From Synchiropus splendidus (Eukaryota > Chordata > Actinopteri > Syngnathiformes > Callionymidae), in assembly GCF_027744825.2 (NCBI RefSeq), contig NC_071334.1:39099437-39163436 (forward strand): a stretch of 64,000 bases of DNA. The letters run 5' to 3'. This document shows, piece by piece, positions 48,301-62,230 of this stretch (its first letter is position 1; each line of letters begins with the position of its first letter). The notes below the pieces were generated by a model, which was not told the DNA's origin, did not search any database, and saw only the letters and a program-made list of their open reading frames with translations. The position numbers and the translations under genes were made by a program.

Positions 48301-51300
48301 CTTAGATTTGATGTGTACCTACTAGAAAGGCCCTTTCTGCTATAGTGGGAGGTTAAAATTTCATGTTCTGAAGCTTCCCTGAAAAGTTATGGCACAATGC
48401 GTAAAAACGCTTTTCAGCCTGAGATAAGGTGGGTTTCGGAACGCCAAACATAAAAGTGTTAATAACTATCGAAAAACACTTCAGACAGCTAAGATTTTAT
48501 GTGCACCTACTAGAATGGCCCTTTATGCTATAGTGGGAGGTTAAAATTTCATGTTCTGAAGCTTCCCTGAAAAGTTATGGCACAATGCACAAAAACGCTT
48601 TTCAGCCTGAGATAAGGTGGGTTTCGGAACGCCAAACATAAAAGTTTTAATAACTTTCGAAAAACACTTCAGACAGCTTAGATTTGATGTGCACCTACTA
48701 GAAAGACCCTTTCTGCTATAGTGGGAGGTTAAAATTTCATGTTCTGAAGCTTCCCTGAAAAGTTATGCCACAATGCACAAAAACGCTTTTCAGCCTGAGA
48801 TAAGGTGGGTTTCGGAACGCCAAACATAAAAGTGTTAATGACTATCGAAAAACACTTCAGACAGCTAAGATTTTATGTGCAACTACTAGAAAGACCCTTT
48901 CTGCTATAGTGGGAGGTTAAAATTTCATGTTCTGAAGCTTCCCTGAAAAGTTATGGCACAATGCACAAAAACGCTTTTCAGCCTGAGATAAGGTGGGTTT
49001 CGGAACGCCAAACATAAAAGTGTTAATAACTTTCGAAAAACACTTCAGACAGCTAATATTTGATGTACAACTACTAGAAAGACCCTTTCTGCTATAGTGG
49101 GAGGTTAAAATTTCATGTTCTGAAGCTTCCCTGAAAAGTTATGGCACAATGCACAAAAACGCTTTTCAGCCTGAGATAAGGTGGGTTTCGGAACGCCAAA
49201 CATAAAAGTGTTGATAACTTTCGAAAAACACTTCAGACAGCTTAGATTTGATGTGCAACTACTAGAAAGACCCTTTCTGCTATAGTGGGAGGTTAAAATT
49301 TCATGTTCTGAAGCTTCCCTGAAAAGTTATGGCACAATGCACAAAAAGGCTTTTCAGCCTGAGATAAGGTGGGTTTCGGAACGCCAAACATAAAAGTGTT
49401 GATAACTTTCGAAAAACACTTCAGACAGCTTAGATTTGATGTGTACCTACTAGAAAGGCCCTTTCTGCTATAGTGGGAGGTTAAAATTTCATGTTCTGAA
49501 GCTTCCCTGAAAAGTTATGGCACAATGCGTAAAAACGCTTTTCAGCCTGAGATAAGGTGGGTTTCGGAACGCCAAACATAAAAGTTTTAATAACTTTCGA
49601 AAAACACTTCAGACAGCTTAGATTTGATGTGCACCTACTAGAAAGACCCTTTCTGCTATAGTGGGAGGTTAAAATTTCATGTTCTGAAGCTTCCCTGAAA
49701 AGTTATGCCACAATGCACAAAAACGCTTTTCAGCCTGAGATAAGGTGGGTTTCGGAACGCCAAACATAAAAGTGTTGATAACTTTCGAAAAACACTTCCG
49801 ACAGCTTAGATTTGATGTGCACCTACTAGAAAGACCCTTTCTGCTATAGTGGGAGGTTAAAATTTCATGTTCTGAAGCTTCCCTGAAAAGTTATGGCACA
49901 ATGCACAAAAACGCTTTTCAGCCTGAGATAAGGTGGGTTTCGGAACGCCAAACATAAAAGTGTTGATAACTTTCGAAAAACACTTCAGACAGCTTAGATT
50001 TGATGTGCACCTACTAGAAAGGCCCTTTCTGCTATAGTGGGAGGTTAAAATTTCATGTTCTGAAGCTTCCCTGAAAAGTTATGGCACAATGCGTAAAAAC
50101 GCTTTTCGGCCTGAGATAAGGTGGGTTTCGGAACGCCAAACATAAAAGTGTTAATAACTTTCGAAAAACACTTGAAGCAGCTTAGATTTGATGTGCACCT
50201 ACTAGAAAGACCCTTTCTGCTATAGTGGGAGGTTAAAATTTCATGTTCTGAAGCTTCCCTGAAAAGTTATGGCACAATGCACAAAAACGCTTTTCAGCCT
50301 GAGATAAGGTGGGTTTCGGAACGCCAAACATAAAAGTGTTAATAACTTTCGAAAAACACTTCAGACAGCTTAGATTTGATGTGCACCTACTAGAAAGACC
50401 CTTTCTGCTATAGTGGGAGGTTAAAATTTCATGTTCTGAAGCTTCCCTGAAAAGTTATGGCACAATGCACAAAAACGCTTTTCAGCCTGAGATAAGGTGG
50501 GTTTCGGAACGCCAAACATAAAAGTGTTGATAACTTTCGAAAAACACTTCAGACAGCTTAGATTTGATGTGCACCTACTAGAAAGGCCCTTTCTGCTATA
50601 GTGGGAGGTTAAAATTTCATGTTCTGAAGCTTCCCTGAAAAGTTATGGCACAATGCGTAAAAACGCTTTTCAGCCTGAGATAAGGTGGGTTTCGGAACGC
50701 CAAACATAAAAGTGTTAATAACTTTCGAAAAACACTTCAGACAGCTTAGATTTTATGTGCAACTACTAGAAAGACCCTTTCTGCTATAGTGGGAGGCTAA
50801 AATTTCATATTCTGAAGCTTCCCTGAAAAGTTATGGCACAATGCACAAAAACGCTTTTCAGCCTGAGATAAGGTGGGTTTCGGAACGCCAAACATAAAAG
50901 TGTTAATAACTTTCGAAAAACACTTCAGACAGCTAATATTTGATGTACAACTACTAGAAAGACCCTTTCTGCTATAGTGGGAGGTTAAAATTTCATGTTC
51001 TGAAGCTTCCCTGAAAAGTTATGGCACAATGCACAAAAACGCTTTTCAGCCTGAGATAAGGTGGGTTTCGGAACGCCAAACATAAAAGTGTTAATAACTT
51101 TCGAAAAACACTTCAGACAGCTTAGATTTGATGTGCACCTACTAGAAAGGCCCTTTCTGCTATAGTGGGAGGTTAAAATTTCATGTTCTGAAGCTTCCCT
51201 GAAAAGTTATGGCACAATGCGTAAAAACGCTTTTCAGCCTGAGATAAGGTGGGTTTCGGAACGCCAAACATAAAAGTGTTAATAACTTTCGAAAAACACT

Positions 51301-53582
51301 TCAGACAGCTTAGATTTGATGTGCAACTACTAGAAAGACCCTTTCTGCTATAGTGGGAGGTTAAAATTTCATGTTCTGAAGCTTCCCTGAAAAGTTATGG
51401 CACAATGCACAAAAACGCTTTTCAGCCTGAGATCAGGTGGGTTTCGGAACGCCAAACATAAAAGTGTTGATAACTTTCGAAAAACACTTCAGACAGCTTA
51501 GATTAGATGTGCAACTACTAGAAAGACCCTTTCTGCTATAGTGGGAGGTTAAAATTTCATGTTCTGAAGCTTCCCTGAAAAGTTATGGCACAATGCGTAA
51601 AAACGCTTTTCAGCCTGAGATAAGGTGGGTTTCGGAACGCCAAACATAAAAGTGTTAATGACTATCGAAAAACACTTCAGACAGCTAAGATTTTATGTGC
51701 AACTACTAGAAAGACCCTTTCTGCTATAGTGGGAGGTTAAAATTTCATGTTCTGAAGCTTCCCTGAAAAGTTATGGCACAATGCACAAAAACGCTTTTCA
51801 GCCTGAGATAAGGTGGGTTTCGGAACGCCAAACATAAAAGTGTTAATAACTTTCGAAAAACACTTCAGACAGCTAATATTTGATGTACAACTACTAGAAA
51901 GACCCTTTCTGCTATAGTGGGAGGTTAAAATTTCATGTTCTGAAGCTTCCCTGAAAAGTTATGGCACAATGCACAAAAACGCTTTTCAGCCTGAGATAAG
52001 GTGGGTTTCGGAACGCCAAACATAAAAGTGTTGATAACTTTCGAAAAACACTTCAGACAGCTTAGATTTGATGTGCAACTACTAGAAAGACCCTTTCTGC
52101 TATAGTGGGAGGTTAAAATTTCATGTTCTGAAGCTTCCCTGAAAAGTTATGGCACAATGCACAAAAAGGCTTTTCAGCCTGAGATAAGGTGGGTTTCGGA
52201 ACGCCAAACATAAAAGTGTTGATAACTTTCGAAAAACACTTCAGACAGCTTAGATTTGATGTGCAACTACTAGAAAGACCCTTTCTGCTATAGTGGGAGG
52301 TTAAAATTTCATGTTCTGAAGCTTCCCTGAAAAGTTATGGCACAATGCACAAAAACGCTTTTCAGCCTGAGATAAGGTGGGTTTCGGAACGCCAAACATA
52401 AAAGTGTTGATAACTTTCGAAAAACACTTCAGACAGCTTAGATTTGATGTGCAACTACTAGAAAGGCCCTTTCTGCTATAGTGGGAGGTTAAAATTTCAT
52501 GTTCTGAAGCTTCCCTGAAAAGTTATGGCACAATGCGTAAAAACGCTTTTCGGCCTGAGATAAGGTGGGTTTCGGAACGCCAAACATAAAAGTGTTAATA
52601 ACTTTCGAAAAACACTTGAGGCAGCTTAGATTTGATGTGCACCTACTAGAAAGACCCTTTCTGCTATAGTGGGAGGTTAAAATTTCATGTTCTGAAGCTT
52701 CCCTGAAAAGTTATGGCACAATGCACAAAAACGCTTTTCAGCCGGAGATAAGATGGGTTTCGGAACGCCAAACATAAAAGTGTTAATAACTTTCGAAAAA
52801 CACTTCAGACAGCTAATATTTGATGTACAACTACTAGAAAGACCCTTTCTGCTATAGTGGGAGGTTAAAATTTCATGTTCTGAAGCTTCCCTGAAAAGTT
52901 ATGGCACAATGCACAAAAACGCTTTTCAGCCTGAGATAAGGTGGGTTTCGGAACGCCAAACATAAAAGTGTTGATAACTTTCGAAAAACACTTCAGACAG
53001 CTTAGATTAGATGTGCAACTATTAGAAAGACCCTTTCTGCTATAGTGGGAGGTTAAAATTTCATGTTCTGAAGCTTCCCTGAAAAGTTATGGCACAATGC
53101 GTAAAAACGCTTTTCAGCCTGAGATAAGGTGGGTTTCGGAACGCCAAACATAAAAGTGTTAATGACTATCGAAAAACACTTCAGACAGCTAAGATTTTAT
53201 GTGCAACTACTAGAAAGACCCTTTATGCTATAGTGGGAGGTTAAAATTTCATGTTCTGAAGCTTCCCTGAAAAGTTATGGCACAATGCACAAAAACGCTT
53301 TTCAGCCTGAGATAAGGTGGGTTTCGGAACGCCAAACATAAAAGTGTTAATAACTTTCGAAAAACACTTCAGACAGCTAATATTTGATGTACAACTACTA
53401 GAAAGACCCTTTCTGCTATAGTGGGAGGTTAAAATTTCATGTTCTGAAGCTTCCCTGAAAAGTTATGGCACAATGCACAAAAACGCTTTTCAGCCTGAGA
53501 TAAGGTGGGTTTCGGAACGCCAAACATAAAAGTGTTGATAACTTTCGAAAAACACTTCAGACAGCTTAGATTTGATGTGCAA
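45311..53582 (+). repeat. Shuffled monomer region, 44 monomers, no long unit seen
   Basis: The same haplotypes occur in a less regular order. Marks include gctcaaat near 45908, gtggaagg near 46090, the gattag tail at 47379, 47567 and 51327, aatggcc with aagttttaat at 48507, and aagttttaat at 49447. Other private changes are gatcagg near 51432 and gccggagataagatgg near 52741. Short runs recur elsewhere: the trio at 48131-48694 (acaaaaag; ttaataacta; aatggcc/aagttttaat) matches 56591-57154 at 45 units. Many monomers here are simple consensus forms, so type assignment is weaker than in the left part. Confidence 0.7.
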
Positions 53583-55462
53583 CTACTAGAAAGACCCTTT
53601 CTGCTATAGTGGGAGGTTAAAATTTCATGTTCTGAAGCTTCCCTGAAAAGTTATGGCACAATGCACAAAAACGCTTTTCAGCCTGAGATAAGGTGGGTTT
53701 CGGAACGCCAAACATAAAAGTGTTGATAACTTTCGAAAAACACTTCAGACAGCTTAGATTTGATGTGTACCTACTAGAAAGGCCCTTTCTGCTATAGTGG
53801 GAGGTTAAAATTTCATGTTCTGAAGCTTCCCTGAAAAGTTATGGCACAATGCGTAAAAACGCTTTTCAGCCTGAGATAAGGTGGGTTTCGGAACGCCAAA
53901 CATAAAAGTGTTAATAACTATCGAAAAACACTTCAGACAGCTAAGATTTTATGTGCAACTACTAGAAAGACCCTTTATGCTATAGTGGGAGGTTAAAATT
54001 TCATGTTCTGAAGCTTCCCTGAAAAGTTATGGCACAATGCACAAAAACGCTTTTCAGCCTGAGATAAGGTGGGTTTCGGAACGCCAAACATAAAAGTGTT
54101 AATAACTTTCGAAAAACACTTCAGACAGCTTAGATTTGATGTGCACCTACTAGAAAGACCCTTTCTGCTATAGTGGGAGGTTAAAATTTCATGTTCTGAA
54201 GCTTCCCTGAAAAGTTATGGCACAATGCACAAAAACGCTTTTCAGCCTGAGATAAGGTGGGTTTCGGAACGCCAAACATAAAAGTGTTGATAACTTTCGA
54301 AAAACACTTCAGACAGCTTAGATTTGATGTGCACCTACTAGAAAGACCCTTTCTGCTATAGTGGGAGGTTAAAATTTCATGTTCTGAAGCTTCCCTGAAA
54401 AGTTATGGCACAATGCACAAAAACGCTTTTCAGCCTGAGATAAGGTGGGTTTCGGAACGCCAAACATAAAAGTGTTGATAACTTTCGAAAAACACTTCAG
54501 ACAGCTTAGATTTGATGTGCACCTACTAGAAAGGCCCTTTCTGCTATAGTGGGAGGTAAAAATTTCATGTTCTGAAGCTTCCCTGAAAAGTTATGGCACA
54601 ATGCGTAAAAACGCTTTTCAGCCTGAGATAAGGTGGGTTTCGGAACGCCAAACATAAAAGTGTTAATAACTTTCGAAAAACACTTCAGACAGCTTAGATT
54701 TGATGTGCACCTACTAGAAAGGCCCTTTCTGCTATAGTGGGAGGTAAAAATTTCATGTTCTGAAGCTTCCCTGAAAAGTTATGGCACAATGCACAAAAAC
54801 GCTCTTCAGCCTGAGATAAGGTGGGTTTCGGAACGCCAAACATACAAGTGTTGATAACTTTCGAAAAACACTTCAGACAGCTTAGATTTGATGTGCACCT
54901 ACTAGAAAGGCCCTTTCTGCTATAGTGGGAGGTTAAAATTTCATGTTCTGAAGATTCCCTGAAAAGTTATGGCACAATGCGTAAAAACGCTTTTCGGCCT
55001 GAGATAAGGTGGGTTTCGGAACGCCAAACATAAAAGTGTTAATAACTTTCGAAAAACACTTGAGGCAGCTTAGATTTGATGTGCACCTACTAGAAAGACC
55101 CTTTCTGCTATAGTGGGAGGTTAAAATTTCATGTTCTGAAGCTTCCCTGAAAAGTTATGGCACAATGCACAAAAACGCTTTTCAGCCTGAGATAAGGTGG
55201 GTTTCGGAACGCCAAACACAAAAGTGTTAATAACTTTCGAAAAACACTTCAGACAGCTTAGATTTGATGTGCAACTACTAGAAAGTCCCTTTCTGCTATA
55301 GTGGGAGGCTAAAATTTCATATTCTGAAGCTTCCCTGAAAAGTTATGGCACAATGCACAAAAACGCTTTTCAGCCTGAGATAAGGTGGGTTTCGGAACGC
55401 CAAACATAAAAGTGTTAATAACTTTCGAAAAACACTTCCGACAGCTTAGATTTGATGTGCAC
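53583..55462 (+). repeat. Ten-monomer segment, first copy of a 25-monomer-spaced repeat
   Basis: The order is gtgtac tail, ttaataacta with ctaagatttt, ctttat, two plain monomers, gaggta (54523), gctcttc/catacaag (54711), cttgaggcag (54899), cacaaaag (55087), and aagtcc with gaggct and cttccgacag (55275). It recurs at 58283-60162, 25 units (4700 bp) later. The gaggta mark also appears in the gctcttc monomer here but not in the later copy, and gaagattcc near 54952 is private. Confidence 0.75.
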
Positions 55463-58282
55463 CTACTAGAAAGACCCTTTCTGCTATAGTGGGAGGTTAA
55501 AATTTCATGTTCTGAAGCTTCCCTGAAAAGTTATGGCACAATGCACAAAAACGCTTTTCAGCCTGAGATAAGGTGGGTTTCGGAACGCCAAACATAAAAG
55601 TGTTGATAACTTTCGAAAAACACTTCAGACAGCTTAGATTTGATGTGCAACTACTAGAAAGACCCTTTCTGCTATAGTGGGAGGTTAAAATTTCATGTTC
55701 TGAAGCTTCCCTGAAAAGTTATGGCACAATGCACAAAAACGCTTTTCAGCCTGAGATAAGGTGGGTTTCGGAACGCCAAACATAAAAGTGTTGATAACTT
55801 TCGAAAAACACTTCAGACAGCTTAGATTTGATGTGCACCTACTAGAAAGGCCCTTTCTGCTATAGTGGGAGGTTAAAATTTCATGTTCTGAAGCTTCCCT
55901 GAAAAGTTATGGCACAATGCGTAAAAACGCTTTTCGGCCTGAGATAAGGTGGGTTTCGGAACGCCAAACATAAAAGTGTTAATAACTTTCGAAAAACACT
56001 TGAGGCAGCTTAGATTTGATGTGCACCTACTAGAAAGACCCTTTCTGCTATAGTGGGAGGTTAAAATTTCATGTTCTGAAGCTTCCCTGAAAAGTTATGG
56101 CACAATGCACAAAAACGCTTTTCAGCCTGAGATAAGGTGGGTTTCGGAACGCCAAACATAAAAGTGTTAATAACTTTCGAAAAACACTTCAGACAGCTAA
56201 TATTTGATGTACAACTACTAGAAAGACCCTTTCTGCTATAGTGGGAGGTTAAAATTTCATGTTCTGAAGCTTCCCTGAAAAGTTATGGCACAATGCACAA
56301 AAACGCTTTTCAGCCTGAGATAAGGTGGGTTTCGGAACGCCAAACATAAAAGTGTTAATAACTTTCGAAAAACACTTCAGACAGCTAATATTTGATGTAC
56401 AACTACTAGAAAGACCCTTTCTGCTATAGTGGGAGGTTAAAATTTCATGTTCTGAAGCTTCCCTGAAAAGTTATGGCACAATGCACAAAAACGCTTTTCA
56501 GCCTGAGATAAGGTGGGTTTCGGAACGCCAAACATAAAAGTGTTGATAACTTTCGAAAAACACTTCAGACAGCTTAGATTTGATGTGCAACTACTAGAAA
56601 GACCCTTTCTGCTATAGTGGGAGGTTAAAATTTCATGTTCTGAAGCTTCCCTGAAAAGTTATGGCACAATGCACAAAAAGGCTTTTCAGCCTGAGATAAG
56701 GTGGGTTTCGGAACGCCAAACATAAAAGTGTTAATAACTTTCGAAAAACACTTCAGACAGCTTAGATTTGATGTGTACCTACTAGAAAGGCCCTTTCTGC
56801 TATAGTGGGAGGTTAAAATTTCATGTTCTGAAGCTTCCCTGAAAAGTTATGGCACAATGCGTAAAAACGCTTTTCAGCCTGAGATAAGGTGGGTTTCGGA
56901 ACGCCAAACATAAAAGTGTTAATAACTATCGAAAAATACTTCAGACAGCTAAGATTTTATGTGCACCTACTAGAATGGCCCTTTATGCTATAGTGGGAGG
57001 TTAAAATTTCATGTTCTGAAGCTTCCCTGAAAAGTTATGGCACAATGCACAAAAACGCTTTTCAGCCTGAGATAAGGTGGGTTTCGGAACGCCAAACATA
57101 AAAGTTTTAATAACTTTCGAAAAACACTTCAGACAGCTTAGATTTGATGTGCACCTACTAGAAAGACCCTTTCTGCTATAGTGGGAGGTTAAAATTTCAT
57201 GTTCTGAAGCTTCCCTGAAAAGTTATGCCACAATGCACAAAAACGCTTTTCAGCCTGAGATAAGGTGGGTTTCGGAACGCCAAACATAAAAGTGTTGATA
57301 ACTTTCGAAAAACACTTCCGACAGCTTAGATTTGATGTGCACCTACTAGAAAGACCCTTTCTGCTATAGTGGGAGGTTAAAATTTCATGTTCTGAAGCTT
57401 CCCTGAAAAGTTATGGCACAATGCACAAAAACGCTTTTCAGCCTGAGATAAGGTGGGTTTCGGAACGCCAAACATAAAAGTGTTGATAACTTTCGAAAAA
57501 CACTTCAGACAGCTTAGATTTGATGTGCAACTACTAGAAAGACCCTTTCTGCTATAGTGGGAGGTTAAAATTTCATGTTCTGAAGCTTCCCTGAAAAGTT
57601 ATGGCACAATGCACAAAAACGCTTTTCAGCCTGAGATAAGGTGGGTTTCGGAACGCCAAACATAAAAGTGTTGATAACTTTCGAAAAACACTTCAGACAG
57701 CTTAGATTTGATGTGCACCTACTAGAAAGGCCCTTTCTGCTATAGTGGGAGGTTAAAATTTCATGTTCTGAAGCTTCCCTGAAAAGTTATGGCACAATGC
57801 GTAAAAACGCTTTTCGGCCTGAGATAAGGTGGGTTTCGGAACGCCAAACATAAAAGTGTTAATAACTTTCGAAAAACACTTGAGGCAGCTTAGATTTGAT
57901 GTGCACCTACTAGAAAGACCCTTTCTGCTATAGTGGGAGGTTAAAATTTCATGTTCTGAAGCTTCCCTGAAAAGTTATGGCACAATGCACAAAAACGCTT
58001 TTCAGCCTGAGATAAGGTGGGTTTCGGAACGCCAAACATAAAAGTGTTAATAACTTTCGAAAAACACTTCAGACAGCTAATATTTGATGTACAACTACTA
58101 GAAAGACCCTTTCTGCTATAGTGGGAGGTTAAAATTTCATGTTCTGAAGCTTCCCTGAAAAGTTATGGCACAATGCACAAAAACGCTTTTCAGCCTGAGA
58201 TAAGGTGGGTTTCGGAACGCCAAACATAAAAGTGTTGATAACTTTCGAAAAACACTTCAGACAGCTTAGATTTGATGTGCAA

Positions 58283-60162
58283 CTACTAGAAAGACCCTTT
58301 CTGCTATAGTGGGAGGTTAAAATTTCATGTTCTGAAGCTTCCCTGAAAAGTTATGGCACAATGCACAAAAACGCTTTTCAGCCTGAGATAAGGTGGGTTT
58401 CGGAACGCCAAACATAAAAGTGTTGATAACTTTCGAAAAACACTTCAGACAGCTTAGATTTGATGTGTACCTACTAGAAAGGCCCTTTCTGCTATAGTGG
58501 GAGGTTAAAATTTCATGTTCTGAAGCTTCCCTGAAAAGTTATGGCACAATGCGTAAAAACGCTTTTCAGCCTGAGATAAGGTGGGTTTCGGAACGCCAAA
58601 CATAAAAGTGTTAATAACTATCGAAAAACACTTCAGACAGCTAAGATTTTATGTGCAACTACTAGAAAGACCCTTTATGCTATAGTGGGAGGTTAAAATT
58701 TCATGTTCTGAAGCTTCCCTGAAAAGTTATGGCACAATGCACAAAAACGCTTTTCAGCCTGAGATAAGGTGGGTTTCGGAACGCCAAACATAAAAGTGTT
58801 AATAACTTTCGAAAAACACTTCAGACAGCTTAGATTTGATGTGCACCTACTAGAAAGACCCTTTCTGCTATAGTGGGAGGTTAAAATTTCATGTTCTGAA
58901 GCTTCCCTGAAAAGTTATGGCACAATGCACAAAAACGCTTTTCAGGCTGAGATAAGGTGGGTTTCGGAACGCCAAACATAAAAGTGTTGATAACTTTCGA
59001 AAAACACTTCAGACAGCTTAGATTTGATGTGCACCTACTAGAAAGACCCTTTCTGCTATAGTGGGAGGTTAAAATTTCATGTTCTGAAGCTTCCCTGAAA
59101 AGTTATGGCACAATGCACAAAAACGCTTTTCAGCCTGAGATAAGGTGGGTTTCGGAACGCCAAACATAAAAGTGTTGATAACTTTCGAAAAACACTTCAG
59201 ACAGCTTAGATTTGATGTGCACCTACTAGAAAGGCCCTTTCTGCTATAGTGGGAGGTAAAAATTTCATGTTCTGAAGCTTCCCTGAAAAGTTATGGCACA
59301 ATGCGTAAAAACGCTTTTCAGCCTGAGATAAGGTGGGTTTCGGAACGCCAAACATAAAAGTGTTAATAACTTTCGAAAAACACTTCAGACAGCTTAGATT
59401 TGATGTGCAACTACTAGAAAGACCCTTTCTGCTATAGTGGGAGGTTAAAATTTCATGATCTGAAGCTTTCCTGAAAAGTTATGGCACAATGCACAAAAAC
59501 GCTCTTCAGCCAGAGATAAGGTGGGTTTCGGAACGCCAAACATACAAGTGTTGATAACTTTCGAAAAACACTTCAGACAGCTTAGATTTGATGTGCACCT
59601 ACTAGAAAGGCCCTTTCTGCTATAGTGGGAGGTTAAAATTTCATGTTCTGAAGCTTCCCTGAAAAGTTATGGCACAATGCGTAAAAACGCTTTTCGGCCT
59701 GAGATAAGGTGGGTTTCGGAACGCCAAACATAAAAGTGTTAATAACTTTCGAAAAACACTTGAGGCAGCTTAGATTTGATGTGCACCTACTAGAAAGACC
59801 CTTTCTGCTATAGTGGGAGGTTAAAATTTCATGTTCTGAAGCTTCCCTGAAAAGTTATGGCACAATGCGTAAAAACGCTTTTCAGCCTGAGATAAGGTGG
59901 GTTTCGGAACGCCAAACACAAAAGTGTTAATAACTTTCGAAAAACACTTCAGACAGCTTAGATTTGATGTGCAACTACTAGAAAGTCCCTTTCTGCTATA
60001 GTGGGAGGCTAAAATTTTATATTCTGAAGCTTCCCTGAAAAGTTATGGCACAATGCACAAAAACGCTTTTCAGCCTGAGATAAGGTGGGTTTCGGAACGC
60101 CAAACATAAAAGTGTTAATAACTTTCGAAAAACACTTCCGACAGCTTAGATTTGATGTGCAC
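58283..60162 (+). repeat. Ten-monomer segment, second copy of a 25-monomer-spaced repeat
   Basis: It matches 53583-55462 in type order. Private differences are ttcaggctgag near 58943, catgatctg with gctttcc and cagccagag in the monomer at 59411, gcgt in the cacaaaag monomer at 59787, and ttttatattc near 60016. Confidence 0.75.
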
Positions 60163-60726
60163 CTACTAGAAAGACCCTTTCTGCTATAGTGGGAGGTTAA
60201 AATTTCATGTTCTGAAGCTTCCCTGAAAAGTTATGGCACAATGCACAAAAACGCTTTTCAGCCTGAGATAAGGTGGGTTTCGGAACGCCAAACATAAAAG
60301 TGTTGATAACTTTCGAAAAACACTTCAGACAGCTTAGATTAGATGTGCAACTACTAGAAAGACCCTTTCTGCTATAGTGGGAGGTTAAAATTTCATGTTC
60401 TGAAGCTTCCCTGAAAAGTTATGGCACAATGCACAAAAACGCTTTTCAGCCTGAGATAAGGTGGGTTTCGGAACGCCAAACATAAAAGTGTTGATAACTT
60501 TCGAAAAACACTTCAGACAGCTTAGATTTGATGTGCAACTACTAGAAAGACGCTTTCTGCTATAGTGGGAGGTTAAAATTTCATGTTCTGAAGCTTCCCT
60601 GAAAAGTTATGGCACAATGCACAAAAACGCTTTTCAGCCTGAGATAAGGTGGGTTTCGGAACGCCAAACATAAAAGTGTTGATAACTTTCGAAAAACACT
60701 TCAGACAGCTTAGATTTGATGTGCAC
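59223..60726 (+). repeat. 8-monomer higher-order unit, first copy (1504 bp)
   Basis: The unit reads gaggta, catgatctg/gctcttc/catacaag, cttgaggcag, cacaaaag, aagtcc/gaggct/cttccgacag, then three plain gcac monomers (the first with a gattag tail). The five marked monomers and one plain monomer recur from 60727. The shared catgatctg change is confined to these two copies, which makes this one of the youngest duplications in the window. Confidence 0.8.
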
Positions 60727-62230
60727 CTACTAGAAAGGCCCTTTCTGCTATAGTGGGAGGTAAAAATTTCATGTTCTGAAGCTTCCCTGAAAAGTTATGG
60801 CACAATGCGTAAAAACGCTTTTCAGCCTGAGATAAGGTGGGTTTCGGAACGCCAAACATAAAAGTGTTAATAACTTTCGAAAAACACTTCAGACAGCTTA
60901 GATTTGATGTGCAACTACTAGAAAGACCCTTTCTGCTATAGTGGGAGGTTAAAATTTCATGATCTGAAGCTTTCCTGAAAAGTTATGGCACAATGCACAA
61001 AAACGCTCTTCAGCCTGAGATAAGGTGGGTTTCGGAACGCCAAACATACAAGTGTTGATAACTTTCGAAAAACACTTCAGACAGCTTAGATTTGATGTGC
61101 ACCTACTAGAAAGGCCCTTTCTGCTATAGTGGGAGGTTAAAATTTCATGTTCTGAAGCTTCCCTGAAAAGTTATGGCACAATGCGTAAAAACGCTTTTCG
61201 GCCTGAGATAAGGTGGGTTTCGGAACGCCAAACATAAAAGTGTTAATAACTTTCGAAAAACACTTGAGGCAGCTTAGATTTGATGTGCACCTACTAGAAA
61301 GACCCTTTCTGCTATAGTGGGAGGTTAAAATTTCATGTTCTGAAGCTTCCCTGAAAAGTTATGGCACAATGCACAAAAACGCTTTTCAGCCTGAGATAAG
61401 GTGGGTTTCGGAACGCCAAACACAAAAGTGTTAATAACTTTCGAAAAACACTTCAGACAGCTTAGATTTGATGTGCAACTACTAGAAAGTCCCTTTCTGC
61501 TATAGTGGGAGGCTAAAATTTCATATTCTGAAGCTTCCCTGAAAAGTTATGGCACAATGCACAAAAACGCTTTTCAGCCTGAGATAAGGTGGGTTTCGGA
61601 ACGCCAAACATAAAAGTGTTAATAACTTTCGAAAAACACTTCCGACAGCTTAGATTTGATGTGCACCTACTAGAAAGACCCTTTCTGCTATAGTGGGAGG
61701 TTAAAATTTCATGTTCTGAAGCTTCCCTGAAAAGTTATGGCACAATGCACAAAAACGCTTTTCAGCCTGAGATAAGGTGGGTTTCGGAACGCCAAACATA
61801 AAAGTGTTGATAACTTTCGAAAAACACTTCAGACAGCTTAGATTTGATGTGCAACTACTAGAAAGACCCTTTCTGCTATAGTGGGAGGTTAAAATTTCAT
61901 GTTCTGAAGCTTCCCTGAAAAGTTATGGCACAATGCACAAAAACGCTTTTCAGCCTGAGATAAGGTGGGTTTCGGAACGCCAAACATAAAAGTGTTGATA
62001 ACTTTCGAAAAACACTTCAGACAGCTTAGATTTGATGTGCACCTACTAGAAAGGCCCTTTCTGCTATAGTGGGAGGTTAAAATTTCATGTTCTGAAGCTT
62101 CCCTGAAAAGTTATGGCACAATGCGTAAAAACGCTTTTCGGCCTGAGATAAGGTGGGTTTCGGAACGCCAAACATAAAAGTGTTAATAACTTTCGAAAAA
62201 CACTTGAGGCAGCTTAGATTTGATGTGCAC
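60727..62230 (+). repeat. 8-monomer higher-order unit, second copy (1504 bp)
   Basis: It repeats gaggta (60727), catgatctg (60915), cttgaggcag (61103), cacaaaag (61291) and aagtcc/gaggct/cttccgacag (61479). It then diverges: the last monomer at 62043 is a gcgt/cttgaggcag type where the first copy has a plain one. The segment 61479-62418 instead resembles 55275-56214. Confidence 0.78.
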
